NCBI RefSeq assembly: GCF_007827595.1 | Contig: NZ_VISR01000003.1 | Coordinates: forward strand, 1-64,000 | Length of the DNA: 64,000 nucleotides | Source: Streptomyces sp. BK340 | GTDB taxonomy: Bacteria; Actinomycetota; Actinomycetes; Streptomycetales; Streptomycetaceae | Direction of reading: 5' to 3' | Shown here: positions 25,052 to 32,886 of the stretch, in pieces | Position numbering within the stretch: the first letter of the stretch is position 1 | How the letters are laid out: every line of letters begins with the position of its first letter | Notes under the pieces: generated by a model | The model's database searches: none | Seen by the model: only the letters and a program-made list of their open reading frames with translations | Told to the model about the DNA's origin: nothing | Program-made: the position numbers and the translations under genes

Positions 25052-25080
25052 CCATGAACCTAGAGCCTCTAGGTTCATGG
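25052..25080. promoter_or_regulatory. perfect 29-bp palindrome in front of the FBP-domain gene
   Basis: Arms CCATGAACCTAGAG (25052-25065) and CTCTAGGTTCATGG (25067-25080) flank a single C. It ends 24 bases before the ATG at 25105. The inner ACCTAGAG...CTCTAGGT recalls MerR-type operators, but no MerR gene lies in the window. In RNA it would also form a stable hairpin, so an attenuator cannot be excluded. Confidence 0.75.
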
Positions 25081-25104
25081 CATCGGACCTGGAAGGCCTC
25101 CCCC

Positions 25105-25599
25105 ATGAAGTCCCTCACCGAGCAGGACATCCGCAACTCGTTCGTCAACTGCTCCAAGGGCGACGCCAAGCGCCTGGCGATCCCGCGCGACCTCGGTGAA
25201 CAGCCGTGGGACGACCTGGACTTCCTCGGCTGGCGCGATCCCGGTGCGCCCGACCGCAGCTATCTGGTCACCGGACGGGAGGGCAGACTCGTCGGTGTCG
25301 CGCTGCGTTTTCCGGCCTCGCGGCGCGGGTTCCTGCAGCGCAGCATGTGTTCCGTGTGCCTCACGACGCATCCCGGCGGCGGGGTGTCGCTGATGACCGC
25401 CCGGAAGGCCGGCGCGGCGGGACGGGAGGGCAATTCGGTCGGGCTGTACATGTGCACCGACCTGGCGTGCTCGCTGTACGTACGCGGGAAGAAGGTGCCG
25501 GAGTCCGGGAGCCGGTTCGAGGAGAGCCTGACCCTGGAGGAGCAGATCGCCCGCACCACGGGCAATCTGTCCGCCTTCCTCGACAAGCTCTACGTCTGA
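25105..25599 (+). CDS. FBP-domain protein (FusB-like, EF-G-binding zinc finger)
   Basis: 164 residues. The N-terminal helical part (LTEQDIRNSFVNCSKGDAKRL) and a C-terminal treble-clef zinc finger with CSVC (about residues 91-94) and CTDLAC (about 126-131) fit the FBP family. The region QRSMCSVCLTTHPGGGVSLM is the zinc knuckle that in FusB/FusC binds elongation factor G and frees it from fusidic acid-stalled ribosomes. Actinobacterial members are usually housekeeping or stress proteins without proven resistance. Its expression may be set by the palindrome at 25052-25080. Confidence 0.86.
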   Translation: MKSLTEQDIRNSFVNCSKGDAKRLAIPRDLGEQPWDDLDFLGWRDPGAPDRSYLVTGREGRLVGVALRFPASRRGFLQRSMCSVCLTTHPGGGVSLMTARKAGAAGREGNSVGLYMCTDLACSLYVRGKKVPESGSRFEESLTLEEQIARTTGNLSAFLDKLYV

Positions 25600-25662
25600 C
25601 GTTCCCGGAACCCGCCCCGCCTGACGTCGGCAGGCTCGGCGCCCGACGCTTCCCGGCCCCGT

Positions 25663-26658
25663 TCAGCCACCCGGGGTGAGCACGATCTTGCCCCGGTTGT
25701 CGCGGCTCTCCAGCCGCTCGTGCGCGACGCGCGCCTCGGACAGGGGCAGCACGGTCTCGACCGGCACCCGGTAGGCACCCGCGGCCACCCGCTCGGCCAG
25801 CTCGCGCAGGTCGGGGCGCGGATCCCAGCCGTGGATCTGCAGGTTGGTGAGCTGGAAGCCGAGGATCGCGATGTTCTTCGGGTAGAAGTCGCGGGTGTCG
25901 ACGGTGCTGGACTCCAGGGCGACGTTGGCCAGGGAGACCACCCGGCCGCCGTGCGCCGTCTCGCGCAGACTCCGTCCGAAGGCCCGGCCGCCCACGGTGT
26001 CCAGGACGACGTCGGCGCCGCGCCCGCCGGTGAGCCGCAGCACCTCCTCGACCTCGGCCGCGTCGGCGTGCCGGGATGTGTCGACGACCTCGGCCGCCCC
26101 GAAGCCTCCTGCCCAGGCGGCCTTCTCGGCCGATCCGGCGAGGGCGACCACCCGGGCGCCGGTCTCGGCGGCGATCTGCACCGCCGCGGTGCCGACGCCG
26201 CTCGCGGCGGCCTTGACCACGACCGTGTCCCCCTTGGCGACCCGGGCCAGTCGGCGCAGGCAGTACCAGGCGGAGAGCCAGGCGACGGGCAGGGTCGCCG
26301 CCTCGGTCGGGTCCAGCCCGTCGGGCAGTGCCGTGACGCGCGTGGCGGACACGGCGGCCAACTCGGCGTAGAACCCGGGTGAGTCGATGCCGTCGAGTGC
26401 CATCACCCGCTGTCCGACCTCGAACCCGCTCACCCCCTCCCCGAGCGCCGCCACCGTCCCGGCGGCCTCCGCGCCGGGGATCAGCGGGGGCCGCCCGGCC
26501 CGGTGGTAGGCACCGGCCCGGACCAGGGCGTCCGCGCGGTTCACCCCCGCGGCCTCGATCCGCACCAGCACCTGCCCGGGTCCGGCCACCGGGTCCGGCA
26601 CCTCCACCGGCACCAGCACCTCGGGCCCGCCGAACTCCTCGATCCGCACCGCACGCAT
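25663..26658 (-). CDS. quinone oxidoreductase-like MDR enzyme
   Basis: 331 residues. The N-terminal GroES-like domain (VLVRIEAAGVNRADALVRAGAY, LIPGAEAAGTVAALGEGV) and the Rossmann fold (VVVKAAASGVGTAAVQIAAETGARVVALAGS, about 135-165) match zeta-crystallin-type quinone reductases that lack zinc. It should use NADPH to reduce quinones or enones. ATG 26658 is chosen; an open frame extends to 26706 but runs into the operator. It is divergent from the CGNR regulator, and three operator-like copies lie between them, so it is its probable target. Confidence 0.9.
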   Translation of the reverse strand: MRAVRIEEFGGPEVLVPVEVPDPVAGPGQVLVRIEAAGVNRADALVRAGAYHRAGRPPLIPGAEAAGTVAALGEGVSGFEVGQRVMALDGIDSPGFYAELAAVSATRVTALPDGLDPTEAATLPVAWLSAWYCLRRLARVAKGDTVVVKAAASGVGTAAVQIAAETGARVVALAGSAEKAAWAGGFGAAEVVDTSRHADAAEVEEVLRLTGGRGADVVLDTVGGRAFGRSLRETAHGGRVVSLANVALESSTVDTRDFYPKNIAILGFQLTNLQIHGWDPRPDLRELAERVAAGAYRVPVETVLPLSEARVAHERLESRDNRGKIVLTPGG

Positions 26659-26690
26659 CCCGTACCGCCTCACTCGCGAAACAGCTCTCT

Positions 26691-26762
26691 GACACCACAT
26701 GAACAAGTGTCACGATGCGACACCTGTTCATGTGGTGTCAAGTCACCTCATGAAGCAGTGTC
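26691..26762. promoter_or_regulatory. three-copy operator between the MDR gene and the CGNR regulator
   Basis: Left arm 26691-26711 and right arm 26719-26739 form a 21-bp inverted repeat with one mismatch (core ACACCACATGAACAAGTGTC). A third related copy, CACCTCATGAAGCAGTGTC, lies at 26744-26762. Each unit is itself bounded by GACAC/CACC and GTGTC. The repeats cover the divergent promoter region and end 18 bases before the CGNR start codon, as expected for a repressor that controls itself and its neighbour. Confidence 0.8.
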
Positions 26763-26780
26763 GCGAGGTAAGCTGCACGC

Positions 26781-27359
26781 ATGACCCAGCCATCCGACCC
26801 GGCTCTCGCCTTCCCCTTCCTGGGCGGCCGCTGCTGCCTGGACTTCGTCGCCACACTCGGCAAACGGCACGCGACGCCCCTGGAGCGGATTCCCGATCCC
26901 GGGGCCCTGGGCCGTTGGATCACGGAGGCGGGCCTGGCCGCGGAGGACGGCCCGCTCGCGGCCACCTCGCGGGAGCTGGCCGAGGCCCGCACCCTGCGGG
27001 AAGCCGTGTACCGCGTCGTACGGTCGGCGATGGCCGGGCAGGAGCCGGACGCGGACGACGTGCAGCTGGTCAACGAGGCGGCGGCCCGGCCGGATCTCGC
27101 GCCCCAGCTGGGCCCCCGGCCCTGGACGGCGCGGCACCCGGTGCGCGCCGCCCTGGCGACCGTGGCCCGGGACGCCGTCCGGCTGGTCGGCGGCCCGCTC
27201 CTGGACCGCGTCAAGGAGTGCGGGAACCCCGACTGCTCGCTGCTGTTCCTCGACGACTCCCAGGCCCGGCGGCGCCGCTGGTGCTCGATGGAACGGTGCG
27301 GCAACCTCGCGAAGGTCGCCGGCTACCGGTCGCGCAACCGGGCCGCCTCGACGCGCTGA
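26781..27359 (+). CDS. CGNR zinc-finger / ABATE-domain regulator
   Basis: 192 residues. The N-terminal ABATE domain (about 8-125) starts FLGGRCCLDFVATLGKR; the stress-sensing region continues with LREAVYRVVRSAM. The C-terminal CGNR zinc finger is CGNPDCSLLFLDDSQARRRRW...CSMERCGNLAKVAGYR, with Cys at about 154, 159, 174 and 179, and CGN(R/L)-like end. These are DNA-binding regulators, frequently divergent from a redox gene as here. The upstream operator array supports control of the MDR gene and of itself. Confidence 0.9.
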   Translation: MTQPSDPALAFPFLGGRCCLDFVATLGKRHATPLERIPDPGALGRWITEAGLAAEDGPLAATSRELAEARTLREAVYRVVRSAMAGQEPDADDVQLVNEAAARPDLAPQLGPRPWTARHPVRAALATVARDAVRLVGGPLLDRVKECGNPDCSLLFLDDSQARRRRWCSMERCGNLAKVAGYRSRNRAASTR

Positions 27360-27365
27360 CCCACG

Positions 27366-27398
27366 CCCGCATGGCCGACGCCGAGCCGGTCATGCGGG
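27366..27398 (+). terminator. possible stem-loop after the CGNR gene
   Basis: 8-bp arms CCCGCATG (27366-27373) and CATGCGGG (27391-27398) enclose 17 bases that can pair further. It is 6 bases after the CGNR stop and has no T tract. The rest of the 140-base gap shows no gene. Confidence 0.35.
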
Positions 27399-27500
27399 AA
27401 GACGCCGTGCACCCTCGGGTAGTGGACCTCCAGCGCGAGGCGTAAAGGTCGTCGCGGACAGATCCGGCCCTCGGCCGAGCACGTTCGGCCCACCGCCGGA

Positions 27501-28772
27501 ATGGGAACAGGCCAAGGGATGCACGACGTACGCAAATGGAGCGAGCCACTCCTGCGCCTGGTGGGACGCCGCGGTGAACCGGTGGTCGTACAGACGCTGC
27601 GGTCGGCCGCCGCGGCCACGATCGCCTACGTCATCGCGCTGCGCCTGAGCCCCGAGCCGGCCCCGCTGACCGCGCCCCTGACCGCCCTGCTGGTCGTCCA
27701 GGTCACCTTCTACGCCACGCTCACCAACGGCATCCGCCGGGTGAACTCGGTGGTGGCCGGGGTGCTGGTCGCCATCGCCTTCAGCCTGCTGGTGGGGCTC
27801 ACCTGGTGGAGCCTCGCGCTGCTGATCGTCGCCTCACTGGCCGTGGGGCACCTGGTGCGCGTCGACGAGTACGTGGCCGAGGTGGCGATCAGCGCCATGC
27901 TGGTGCTCGGGGTGACCACCGTCGGCTTCACCGCCTGGGCGCGCATCGTGGAGACGCTGATCGGCGCGGTCGTCGGCATGGCCTGCAACCTGCTGCTCCC
28001 GCCCCCGGTCTGGGTGGACGAGGCCGGCCAGTCGATCGAGGGCCTGGCACGCCGGGTACGGCAGTTGATGCTGCGGATGGGTGAGGAGGCCGCGGGCCGC
28101 ACCCCCTGGCAGCAGGCGGCCGAGCGGCTGCACGAGGCACGCCGGCTGGACCATGACATCGTCCGGGTGGACGCGGCGCTGCGGCAGGCCGAGGACAGCC
28201 TGCGGCTCAATCCGCGCGTCAAGGAGGGCCTGCTGCACCGGGTGGTGCTGCGCACCGGACTGGACACGCTGGAGATCTGCACGGTCGTGCTGCGGGTGCT
28301 GGCCCGCACCTTCACGGACCTGGCGAAGACCCGCGGCTCCGAGGAACTGTTCCCGCCCCGGGTCGGGGCGACCGTGGAACAGCTGCTGTCCGAGATCGCC
28401 GACGCGGTGGTCAGCTTCGCGGTGCTGGTGACCACCCATCTGAGCGAGAACGCCGAGTCGGCGGAGGCGCGCCTGTCGGCCGAGCTGACCACGGCGGCCG
28501 GCACCCGCGACCGGCTGGCCGAGCTGCTCCGGGAGGAGATCGGCGAGGACCCGGCGAACTGGCACCTGATGGGTGCCGTACTGACCGAGGTGAACCGGAT
28601 CATCGACGAACTCGACACCGAGCACCGCACCCGCCGCCTGCTGGAGGACCTGGACCGGGTGTCCCGGGAGCAGCGGGCCAAGCTGCCGAGGATGAACCGG
28701 CTGCGCGAGCGCCTCGGCGTCCAGGAGGAGCTGTGGCGGAACCGTACGGGGGTCAGCGGGCGTTCTCGGTGA
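27501..28772 (+). CDS. FUSC/aromatic acid exporter family membrane protein
   Basis: 423 residues. Five to six transmembrane helices lie in the first 170 residues (TLRSAAAATIAYVIALRLSP, ALLVVQVTFYATLTNG, SVVAGVLVAIAFSLLVG, LALLIVASLAVGHLV, then VETLIGAVVGMACNLLLPPP), the fingerprint of the ArAE/FUSC exporters. A long helical cytoplasmic C-terminus with coiled-coil character follows (about 180-410). Likely exports aromatic or other organic acids. ATG 27519 (MHDVRKW) is an alternative start; neither has a clear ribosome site. The next gene starts 47 bases downstream on the same strand. Confidence 0.85.
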   Translation: MGTGQGMHDVRKWSEPLLRLVGRRGEPVVVQTLRSAAAATIAYVIALRLSPEPAPLTAPLTALLVVQVTFYATLTNGIRRVNSVVAGVLVAIAFSLLVGLTWWSLALLIVASLAVGHLVRVDEYVAEVAISAMLVLGVTTVGFTAWARIVETLIGAVVGMACNLLLPPPVWVDEAGQSIEGLARRVRQLMLRMGEEAAGRTPWQQAAERLHEARRLDHDIVRVDAALRQAEDSLRLNPRVKEGLLHRVVLRTGLDTLEICTVVLRVLARTFTDLAKTRGSEELFPPRVGATVEQLLSEIADAVVSFAVLVTTHLSENAESAEARLSAELTTAAGTRDRLAELLREEIGEDPANWHLMGAVLTEVNRIIDELDTEHRTRRLLEDLDRVSREQRAKLPRMNRLRERLGVQEELWRNRTGVSGRSR

Positions 28773-28819
28773 GGGAGCGCCGGGGCGGGGCCGGCACCGA
28801 AGGGCGAGGGAGCGGATCT

Positions 28820-29896
28820 GTGGCCGACACCGGGGTACGCATCGACGGGAACACACTGCGGCTGCCCGGTGGGGTGGCGGTGCGGTTCATCCGCACGCTG
28901 CGGCTGCCGGAGACGGGCACGCATCCGCTGCCGCCGGGGCTCGGCGAGTTCCCGGTCAGACGGGTGTCCGACTACGCCGACCGGGTCCCCGCGCAGTGGC
29001 GGGCGCGCGGTGGCGTGATGCTGCCCGTGTATCTGCGCGAGGCGATGTGGCTGAGTTTCGCCGGCACGCAGGAGCCGGCCGCCCTCCAGGTCGGCGTGGG
29101 CAAGGTGTGCGCCGTCTCCGGCAAGCCGTGGCGCGACCGTCTCTCCCGTGACCCGCAGAACTACGTGGTGCTGCCCCGCCAGCCCTGGCTGGACGGCATC
29201 AACTCGGGCAAGGGGACGGTCCGCCAGTTCGTCGCCGTACCGCTCGGTCTCGGCGCGACCGTGGAGGGGCAGGTCACCGGCGAGGAGGTGTGGGGCGGCG
29301 TACAGCTGCAGTCGTTCCCGCTGACGGACGGTGCCCTGGGTGAGTGGCGGCGCCTGGAGCGGGAGCGGAAGGCGCGGGCGGCCGGGAAGTTCCACGGCTA
29401 CGGCGCGCCGCACCCCATGGCCGCCGCCGCACCCGGCGGACCCCTGCCGCCTCCCTCCGCCCCGGGCGCCGTGGCCGCCCCCGGCGGGCCGGCCGCGGCG
29501 CCCCCGCGGCGCGCGGCGGCGATGGGCCTGGGGGTCGGCGGCTCGATGCGCCAGGAGGTCTACGAGGACGACCGGCCGCTCACGGACTGGTGCGGGACTC
29601 CCTCGGGGCGGGTGTTCGTCCACCTGGTCACGCCTCCGGAGTGGCGCCGCATCACGGGCGAGGCGCCGCCGCCGTCACCGGTGGACCGGGCGGCCTACAC
29701 GAGCGCCGGCCTGCCCTGGTTCGACTACTACGACGAGGACGCCGAGGACCTCGCTCCCACGGAGACCCTGGAGGGGGTCAAGCCGGTCGGCGACTGGCTC
29801 GGGGACGACCTGGAGCCCTGGCAGGAGCCGCACCCGGACCAGGTGGCACCGCTGAAGGACGCGCCGGGCAAGGCGATCGAGGACGGGGAGTGGTAG
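28820..29896 (+). CDS. protein of unknown function with Ala/Pro linker
   Basis: 358 residues that I do not recognise. An N-terminal domain of about 200 residues (LPGGVAVRFIRTLRLPETGTH, then DYADRVPAQWRARGGVMLPVY) contains the basic segment REAMWLSFAG and a KGTVRQFVAVPLG strand. A low-complexity Ala/Pro/Gly linker follows (about 210-235). The C-terminal domain (SMRQEVYEDDRPLTDWCGTPS, then FVHLVTPPEWRRITGEAPP, WFDYYDEDAEDLAPTETL) is acidic. GTG 28820 has GAGGGAG nearby. No signal peptide or membrane helix, so probably cytoplasmic. The single-copy globular pattern and codon bias support a real, conserved gene. Confidence 0.8.
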   Translation: MADTGVRIDGNTLRLPGGVAVRFIRTLRLPETGTHPLPPGLGEFPVRRVSDYADRVPAQWRARGGVMLPVYLREAMWLSFAGTQEPAALQVGVGKVCAVSGKPWRDRLSRDPQNYVVLPRQPWLDGINSGKGTVRQFVAVPLGLGATVEGQVTGEEVWGGVQLQSFPLTDGALGEWRRLERERKARAAGKFHGYGAPHPMAAAAPGGPLPPPSAPGAVAAPGGPAAAPPRRAAAMGLGVGGSMRQEVYEDDRPLTDWCGTPSGRVFVHLVTPPEWRRITGEAPPPSPVDRAAYTSAGLPWFDYYDEDAEDLAPTETLEGVKPVGDWLGDDLEPWQEPHPDQVAPLKDAPGKAIEDGEW

Positions 29897-30008
29897 CCGG
29901 GACAGGCATTGCATCCCGCGCAACACGTGTTGCCGTTCTTGCCTTTCGCGCCGGATCCACGCCAAGGTGGCTGTCACGAGCGGGGCAACCGATGACCTGA
30001 GGTGCGGG

Positions 30009-31259
30009 ATGGACAGGGACGCGCGAGCGGCGCGACGGGCGTCCCTCCTGCCCGAGCGCGGCCGGGAGCCCGGGGGCAGCTGGACCAGGCGCCGGTTCGT
30101 CGGAGTGGTGGCGGGCGCGGCCGCCGTGGTGGCGGTGCCCGCACCTGCGGCCCCGCCTGCGGACGGCGCACCGGCGGCGGCCGAGGGACCGGCGACGCGG
30201 CCGGCGGCCCGGCCGGGTCGGAAGGACCCCCTCCCCCACCCGCTCTACCTCGGCACCTACACCTCCGTCGAGGGCGGCGGCACCGGGATCGGACTGGCCG
30301 CCTACGATCCGGCGTCGGGCCGGATCACCGGCTCGGGGACGATTCCCCACGTGCCCGACCCGTCGTATCTGGCGCTGCACCCGGACGGCCGCACGCTGTA
30401 CGCGGTCGACGAGCGCCAGGACGGCGCGGTCACCGCCGTACGCGTCGCCGACCGGCGGATCCTCGGCAGCCGGAGCACCGGCGGGGCGGGCCCCTGCCAT
30501 CTGTCGGTCCACCCGGGCGGCCGCTGGCTGCTGAGCGCCAACTACGCGTCGGGCAGCGTGGCCGTGCACCCGATCGATTCCTCGGGCGCCCTCGGTGAGC
30601 GCACCGACCTGGTCACGCACACCACCCCGGCACCCGGCCCCGGCCAGCAGGGCCCGCACGCGCACCAGTTCCTCACGAGCCCCGACGGCGGTCATGTCCT
30701 CGCCGTCGATCTCGGCACCGACACCGTCTACACCTACCGCCTCGACCCGGCGAAGGGCACGCTCACCGAGGCGGCCCAGGCGCACGCCCGGCCGGGCGCG
30801 GGCCCGCGCCATCTGACCTTCCATCCCGGTGGCCGGTACGCCTATCTGGCCAACGAGGTGGACGACACCGTCACCGTCTGCGCTTACGACCCGGCCACCG
30901 GGCGCCTCACCATCGGCGCCCCGCAGCCCACGGGCTCCGGCTCCGGCACCAACTACCCGGCGCAGATCCTGGTGACCTCGAACGGCTCGTACGCCTTCCT
31001 GGCCAACCGCGGCCACAACAGCATCGCGCGCTACGCCGTCGAGGCGGAGGGCGCCCGGCTGCGGCTGCTCGGCACGGTGCCGGTGGCCGGGGACTTCCCC
31101 CGCCAGATCGCCTTCTCGCCGGACGGCCGGTTGCTGTTCGCGGCGAACCAGCGCTCCGGCACGGTCAGCGTCTTCCAGGTGGACGTCGAGAGCGGCGAAC
31201 TGCAGCTGACGGGGGAGCCGTTCGCGTCGCCGGTCGCTGTCTGCGCGTTGCCGCTGTAG
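30009..31259 (+). CDS. Tat-exported lactonase-family seven-bladed beta-propeller
   Basis: 416 residues. WTRRRFVGVVAGAAAVVAVP (about 26-46) is a Tat signal with an RR pair. The rest is a lactonase (6-phosphogluconolactonase/PgL-like) propeller with repeated SYLALHPDGRTLYAVDE, LSVHPGGRWLLSANY, FLTSPDGGHVLAVDLGTD, LTFHPGGRYAYLANE and IAFSPDGRLLFAANQ blade motifs. In cytoplasmic members the reaction is lactone opening in the pentose phosphate pathway; an exported form must act on an outside substrate. ATG 30009 is used; an earlier ATG at 29967 would add 14 residues. Confidence 0.88.
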   Translation: MDRDARAARRASLLPERGREPGGSWTRRRFVGVVAGAAAVVAVPAPAAPPADGAPAAAEGPATRPAARPGRKDPLPHPLYLGTYTSVEGGGTGIGLAAYDPASGRITGSGTIPHVPDPSYLALHPDGRTLYAVDERQDGAVTAVRVADRRILGSRSTGGAGPCHLSVHPGGRWLLSANYASGSVAVHPIDSSGALGERTDLVTHTTPAPGPGQQGPHAHQFLTSPDGGHVLAVDLGTDTVYTYRLDPAKGTLTEAAQAHARPGAGPRHLTFHPGGRYAYLANEVDDTVTVCAYDPATGRLTIGAPQPTGSGSGTNYPAQILVTSNGSYAFLANRGHNSIARYAVEAEGARLRLLGTVPVAGDFPRQIAFSPDGRLLFAANQRSGTVSVFQVDVESGELQLTGEPFASPVAVCALPL

Positions 31260-31285
31260 CGCCGTCGAGGGAACGCACCGCAACC

Positions 31286-31314
31286 GTCCGGCGCCTGCCG
31301 AGCGGCCGCCGGAC
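31286..31314. terminator. stem-loop between convergent genes
   Basis: GTCCGGCG (31286-31293) and CGCCGGAC (31307-31314) pair around a 13-base loop in the 90-base gap between the lactonase and the convergent DUF2470 gene. Confidence 0.45.
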
Positions 31315-31349
31315 GCGGCGGACCTCCCCTCACGCGCGGGCCGTTCGCC

Positions 31350-32078
31350 TCACCTGTCGCCCTCCGCACGCTGCCGCTGCAGTGCACGCGGGCAGGCCGC
31401 GGCGCTCGCCTGGGCCAGTAGGGCGTGCATGCGTTCGGTGAGCTGGGTGACGTCGTCGGCGGGCGTGTGGAACGTCAGGCGCACATCGCCGTGGGAGCGG
31501 GTGCGTTCGACGCGCAGGGTGAGGCCGTGCCGGTCCACGGCGAGGGGCGTCACCCGGGTCGCGGCGTGCAGGCTCTCGGGCCGCACGAGCCGGGTGAGCC
31601 GTTCGACGGCGTCCGGGTGTGCGTCGGCGAGGTGGGTCAGCAGCCGGGCCTCGGCGAGTGCCAGCGGGTCGGGCCGGGCGGCGGCGAACTCGTCCAGGTC
31701 GACGAGGACGGCACCGGACGGCTGCCGCAGCACCGCCCGCGTGGGCCGCAAGAGCAGCGAGCCGTCGTCGGCGGGCGCGAACCAGCCGGCCAGCCACAGC
31801 CTGGCCCGGATGCGCTGCCGTACCGGGACGGGGGCCACGTCGGCGAACTCCAGCACGGCCGACGGCTCCCCGCGCGGGGCGCACAGCGCGGCCGCGAGCA
31901 GGGCGCCGTCCTCGGGCACGTCGAGCAGCACCCCGCCGTCCTCCGTCACGGAGTGCGCGCCGACGTACTCCTCGCGGGCGCCGTCCGCGGTCACCCGGCA
32001 CGACCACGCGGCGGCGAGCACCGACCGCGCCCGCTCCGCCGCGCCGGGTCCGGCCGCCCAGTCCTGCGTGTCACCCAT
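31350..32078 (-). CDS. DUF2470 (HugZ-like C-terminal domain) protein under an iron box
   Basis: 242 residues. The N-terminal two thirds form a split-barrel region (ERARSVLAAAWSCRVTADGA, VLEFADVAPVPVRQRIRARLWLAGW, LVDLDEFAAARPDP). The C-terminal 80 residues are a DUF2470 domain (ARLLTHLADAHPDAVERLTRL, with the closing VRLTFHTPADDVTQLTERMHALL). HugZ-type proteins of this build bind or degrade haem. A DmdR1/IdeR-type box lies just upstream, so expression should rise under iron limitation. It may help recover iron from haem. Confidence 0.86.
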   Translation of the reverse strand: MGDTQDWAAGPGAAERARSVLAAAWSCRVTADGAREEYVGAHSVTEDGGVLLDVPEDGALLAAALCAPRGEPSAVLEFADVAPVPVRQRIRARLWLAGWFAPADDGSLLLRPTRAVLRQPSGAVLVDLDEFAAARPDPLALAEARLLTHLADAHPDAVERLTRLVRPESLHAATRVTPLAVDRHGLTLRVERTRSHGDVRLTFHTPADDVTQLTERMHALLAQASAAACPRALQRQRAEGDR

Positions 32079-32090
32079 CCCGAGACCTCC

Positions 32091-32109
32091 TTAGGTAAGC
32101 CTTGCCTAA
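32091..32109. promoter_or_regulatory. iron box (DmdR1/IdeR type)
   Basis: TTAGGTAAGCCTTGCCTAA matches the consensus TTAGGTTAGGCTAACCTAA at 15 of 19 positions by my count and is nearly palindromic. It sits 13 bases before the ATG of the DUF2470 gene, so a metal-loaded repressor would block it in iron-rich cells. Confidence 0.78.
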
Positions 32110-32159
32110 CCTATCGGAGATCCGGGTGCGCGCCAACCACGCCCGGCAAGGGCGGGGAG

Positions 32160-32765
32160 TTACGCGAGGACACCCAGCAGGGCACGCGCACACAGGTCGC
32201 GCACCTGTTCCCGGGTCAGCCCGCCGTCGCGCAGCCACTCCAGACAGACGGCCGTGGTGAAGGCGAGCCAGCCGCGCACGGCCAAGCGCATGTGCGGGGC
32301 ACTGTCGAGGACGGGACCGAACTCCGGGTCCGCGGCCAGCGCGGCGAGGATCTGCTGCTCCTGGGCGGCGAGGGCCCGCTGGTAGACGCGGCGCACGGCC
32401 TGGTCACCGGCCGCGTCGGCGCGATGGAAGGCGCGGAAGCCGTGGGCGTGGGCCTCGACGTGGCCGAGATAGATGTCGAGGCCGGCGGCCAGCTGCTCGC
32501 GCACCGGCACGCCGGGGACCGCCGCCGTCATGCGCAGCATCCGCTCGCTCTCGCGCTCCACGACCGCCGCGAAGAAGTCCCGCTTGGTCGGGAAGTAGTG
32601 GTACAGCAGCCCGCGGGAGACTCCGGCGATCTCGGCGACCTGCTCGATCCACACGTCGTCGTAGGGGCTCTCCGAGAACAGGCACGCCCCGACCGACAAC
32701 AGCTGCTCACGGCGTTCCTCGGTGCTGAGTCTGCGCCGGGCTCGCTCCCCCTGATTCGCGGCCAT
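32160..32765 (-). CDS. TetR-family repressor divergent from the P450
   Basis: 201 residues. The HTH is at about residues 14-62 (RREQLLSVGACLFSESPYDD, then IEQVAEIAGVSRGLLYHYFPTKRDFFAAVV). The C-terminal domain has VREQLAAGLDIYLGHVEAHAHGF and HMRLAVRGWLAFTTAVCLEWL. It is divergent from the CYP102-like P450, as the BM3R1 repressor is linked to CYP102A1 in Bacillus, and fatty acids or similar hydrophobic ligands are likely inducers. An inverted repeat at 32782-32831 lies between the genes. Confidence 0.9.
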   Translation of the reverse strand: MAANQGERARRRLSTEERREQLLSVGACLFSESPYDDVWIEQVAEIAGVSRGLLYHYFPTKRDFFAAVVERESERMLRMTAAVPGVPVREQLAAGLDIYLGHVEAHAHGFRAFHRADAAGDQAVRRVYQRALAAQEQQILAALAADPEFGPVLDSAPHMRLAVRGWLAFTTAVCLEWLRDGGLTREQVRDLCARALLGVLA

Positions 32766-32781
32766 GCCGTCACCTTACTTG

Positions 32782-32831
32782 ACGCGGGTTCAACAAGCGG
32801 ACCACACTGAAACGCGTTATTGAACTCACGT
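32782..32831. promoter_or_regulatory. inverted repeat between TetR and P450
   Basis: ACGCGGGTTCAACAA (32782-32796) and the complement of ACGTGAGTTCAATAA (32817-32831) agree at 12 of 15 positions. The core GTTCAA...TTGAAC is perfect. Placed in the 121-base divergent gap, it is the likely TetR operator for both promoters. Confidence 0.65.
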
Positions 32832-32886
32832 ACAACACGCACGCGTCACAGGTTCGACCATCCGCTGGATCAAGGGAGATCGCGTC

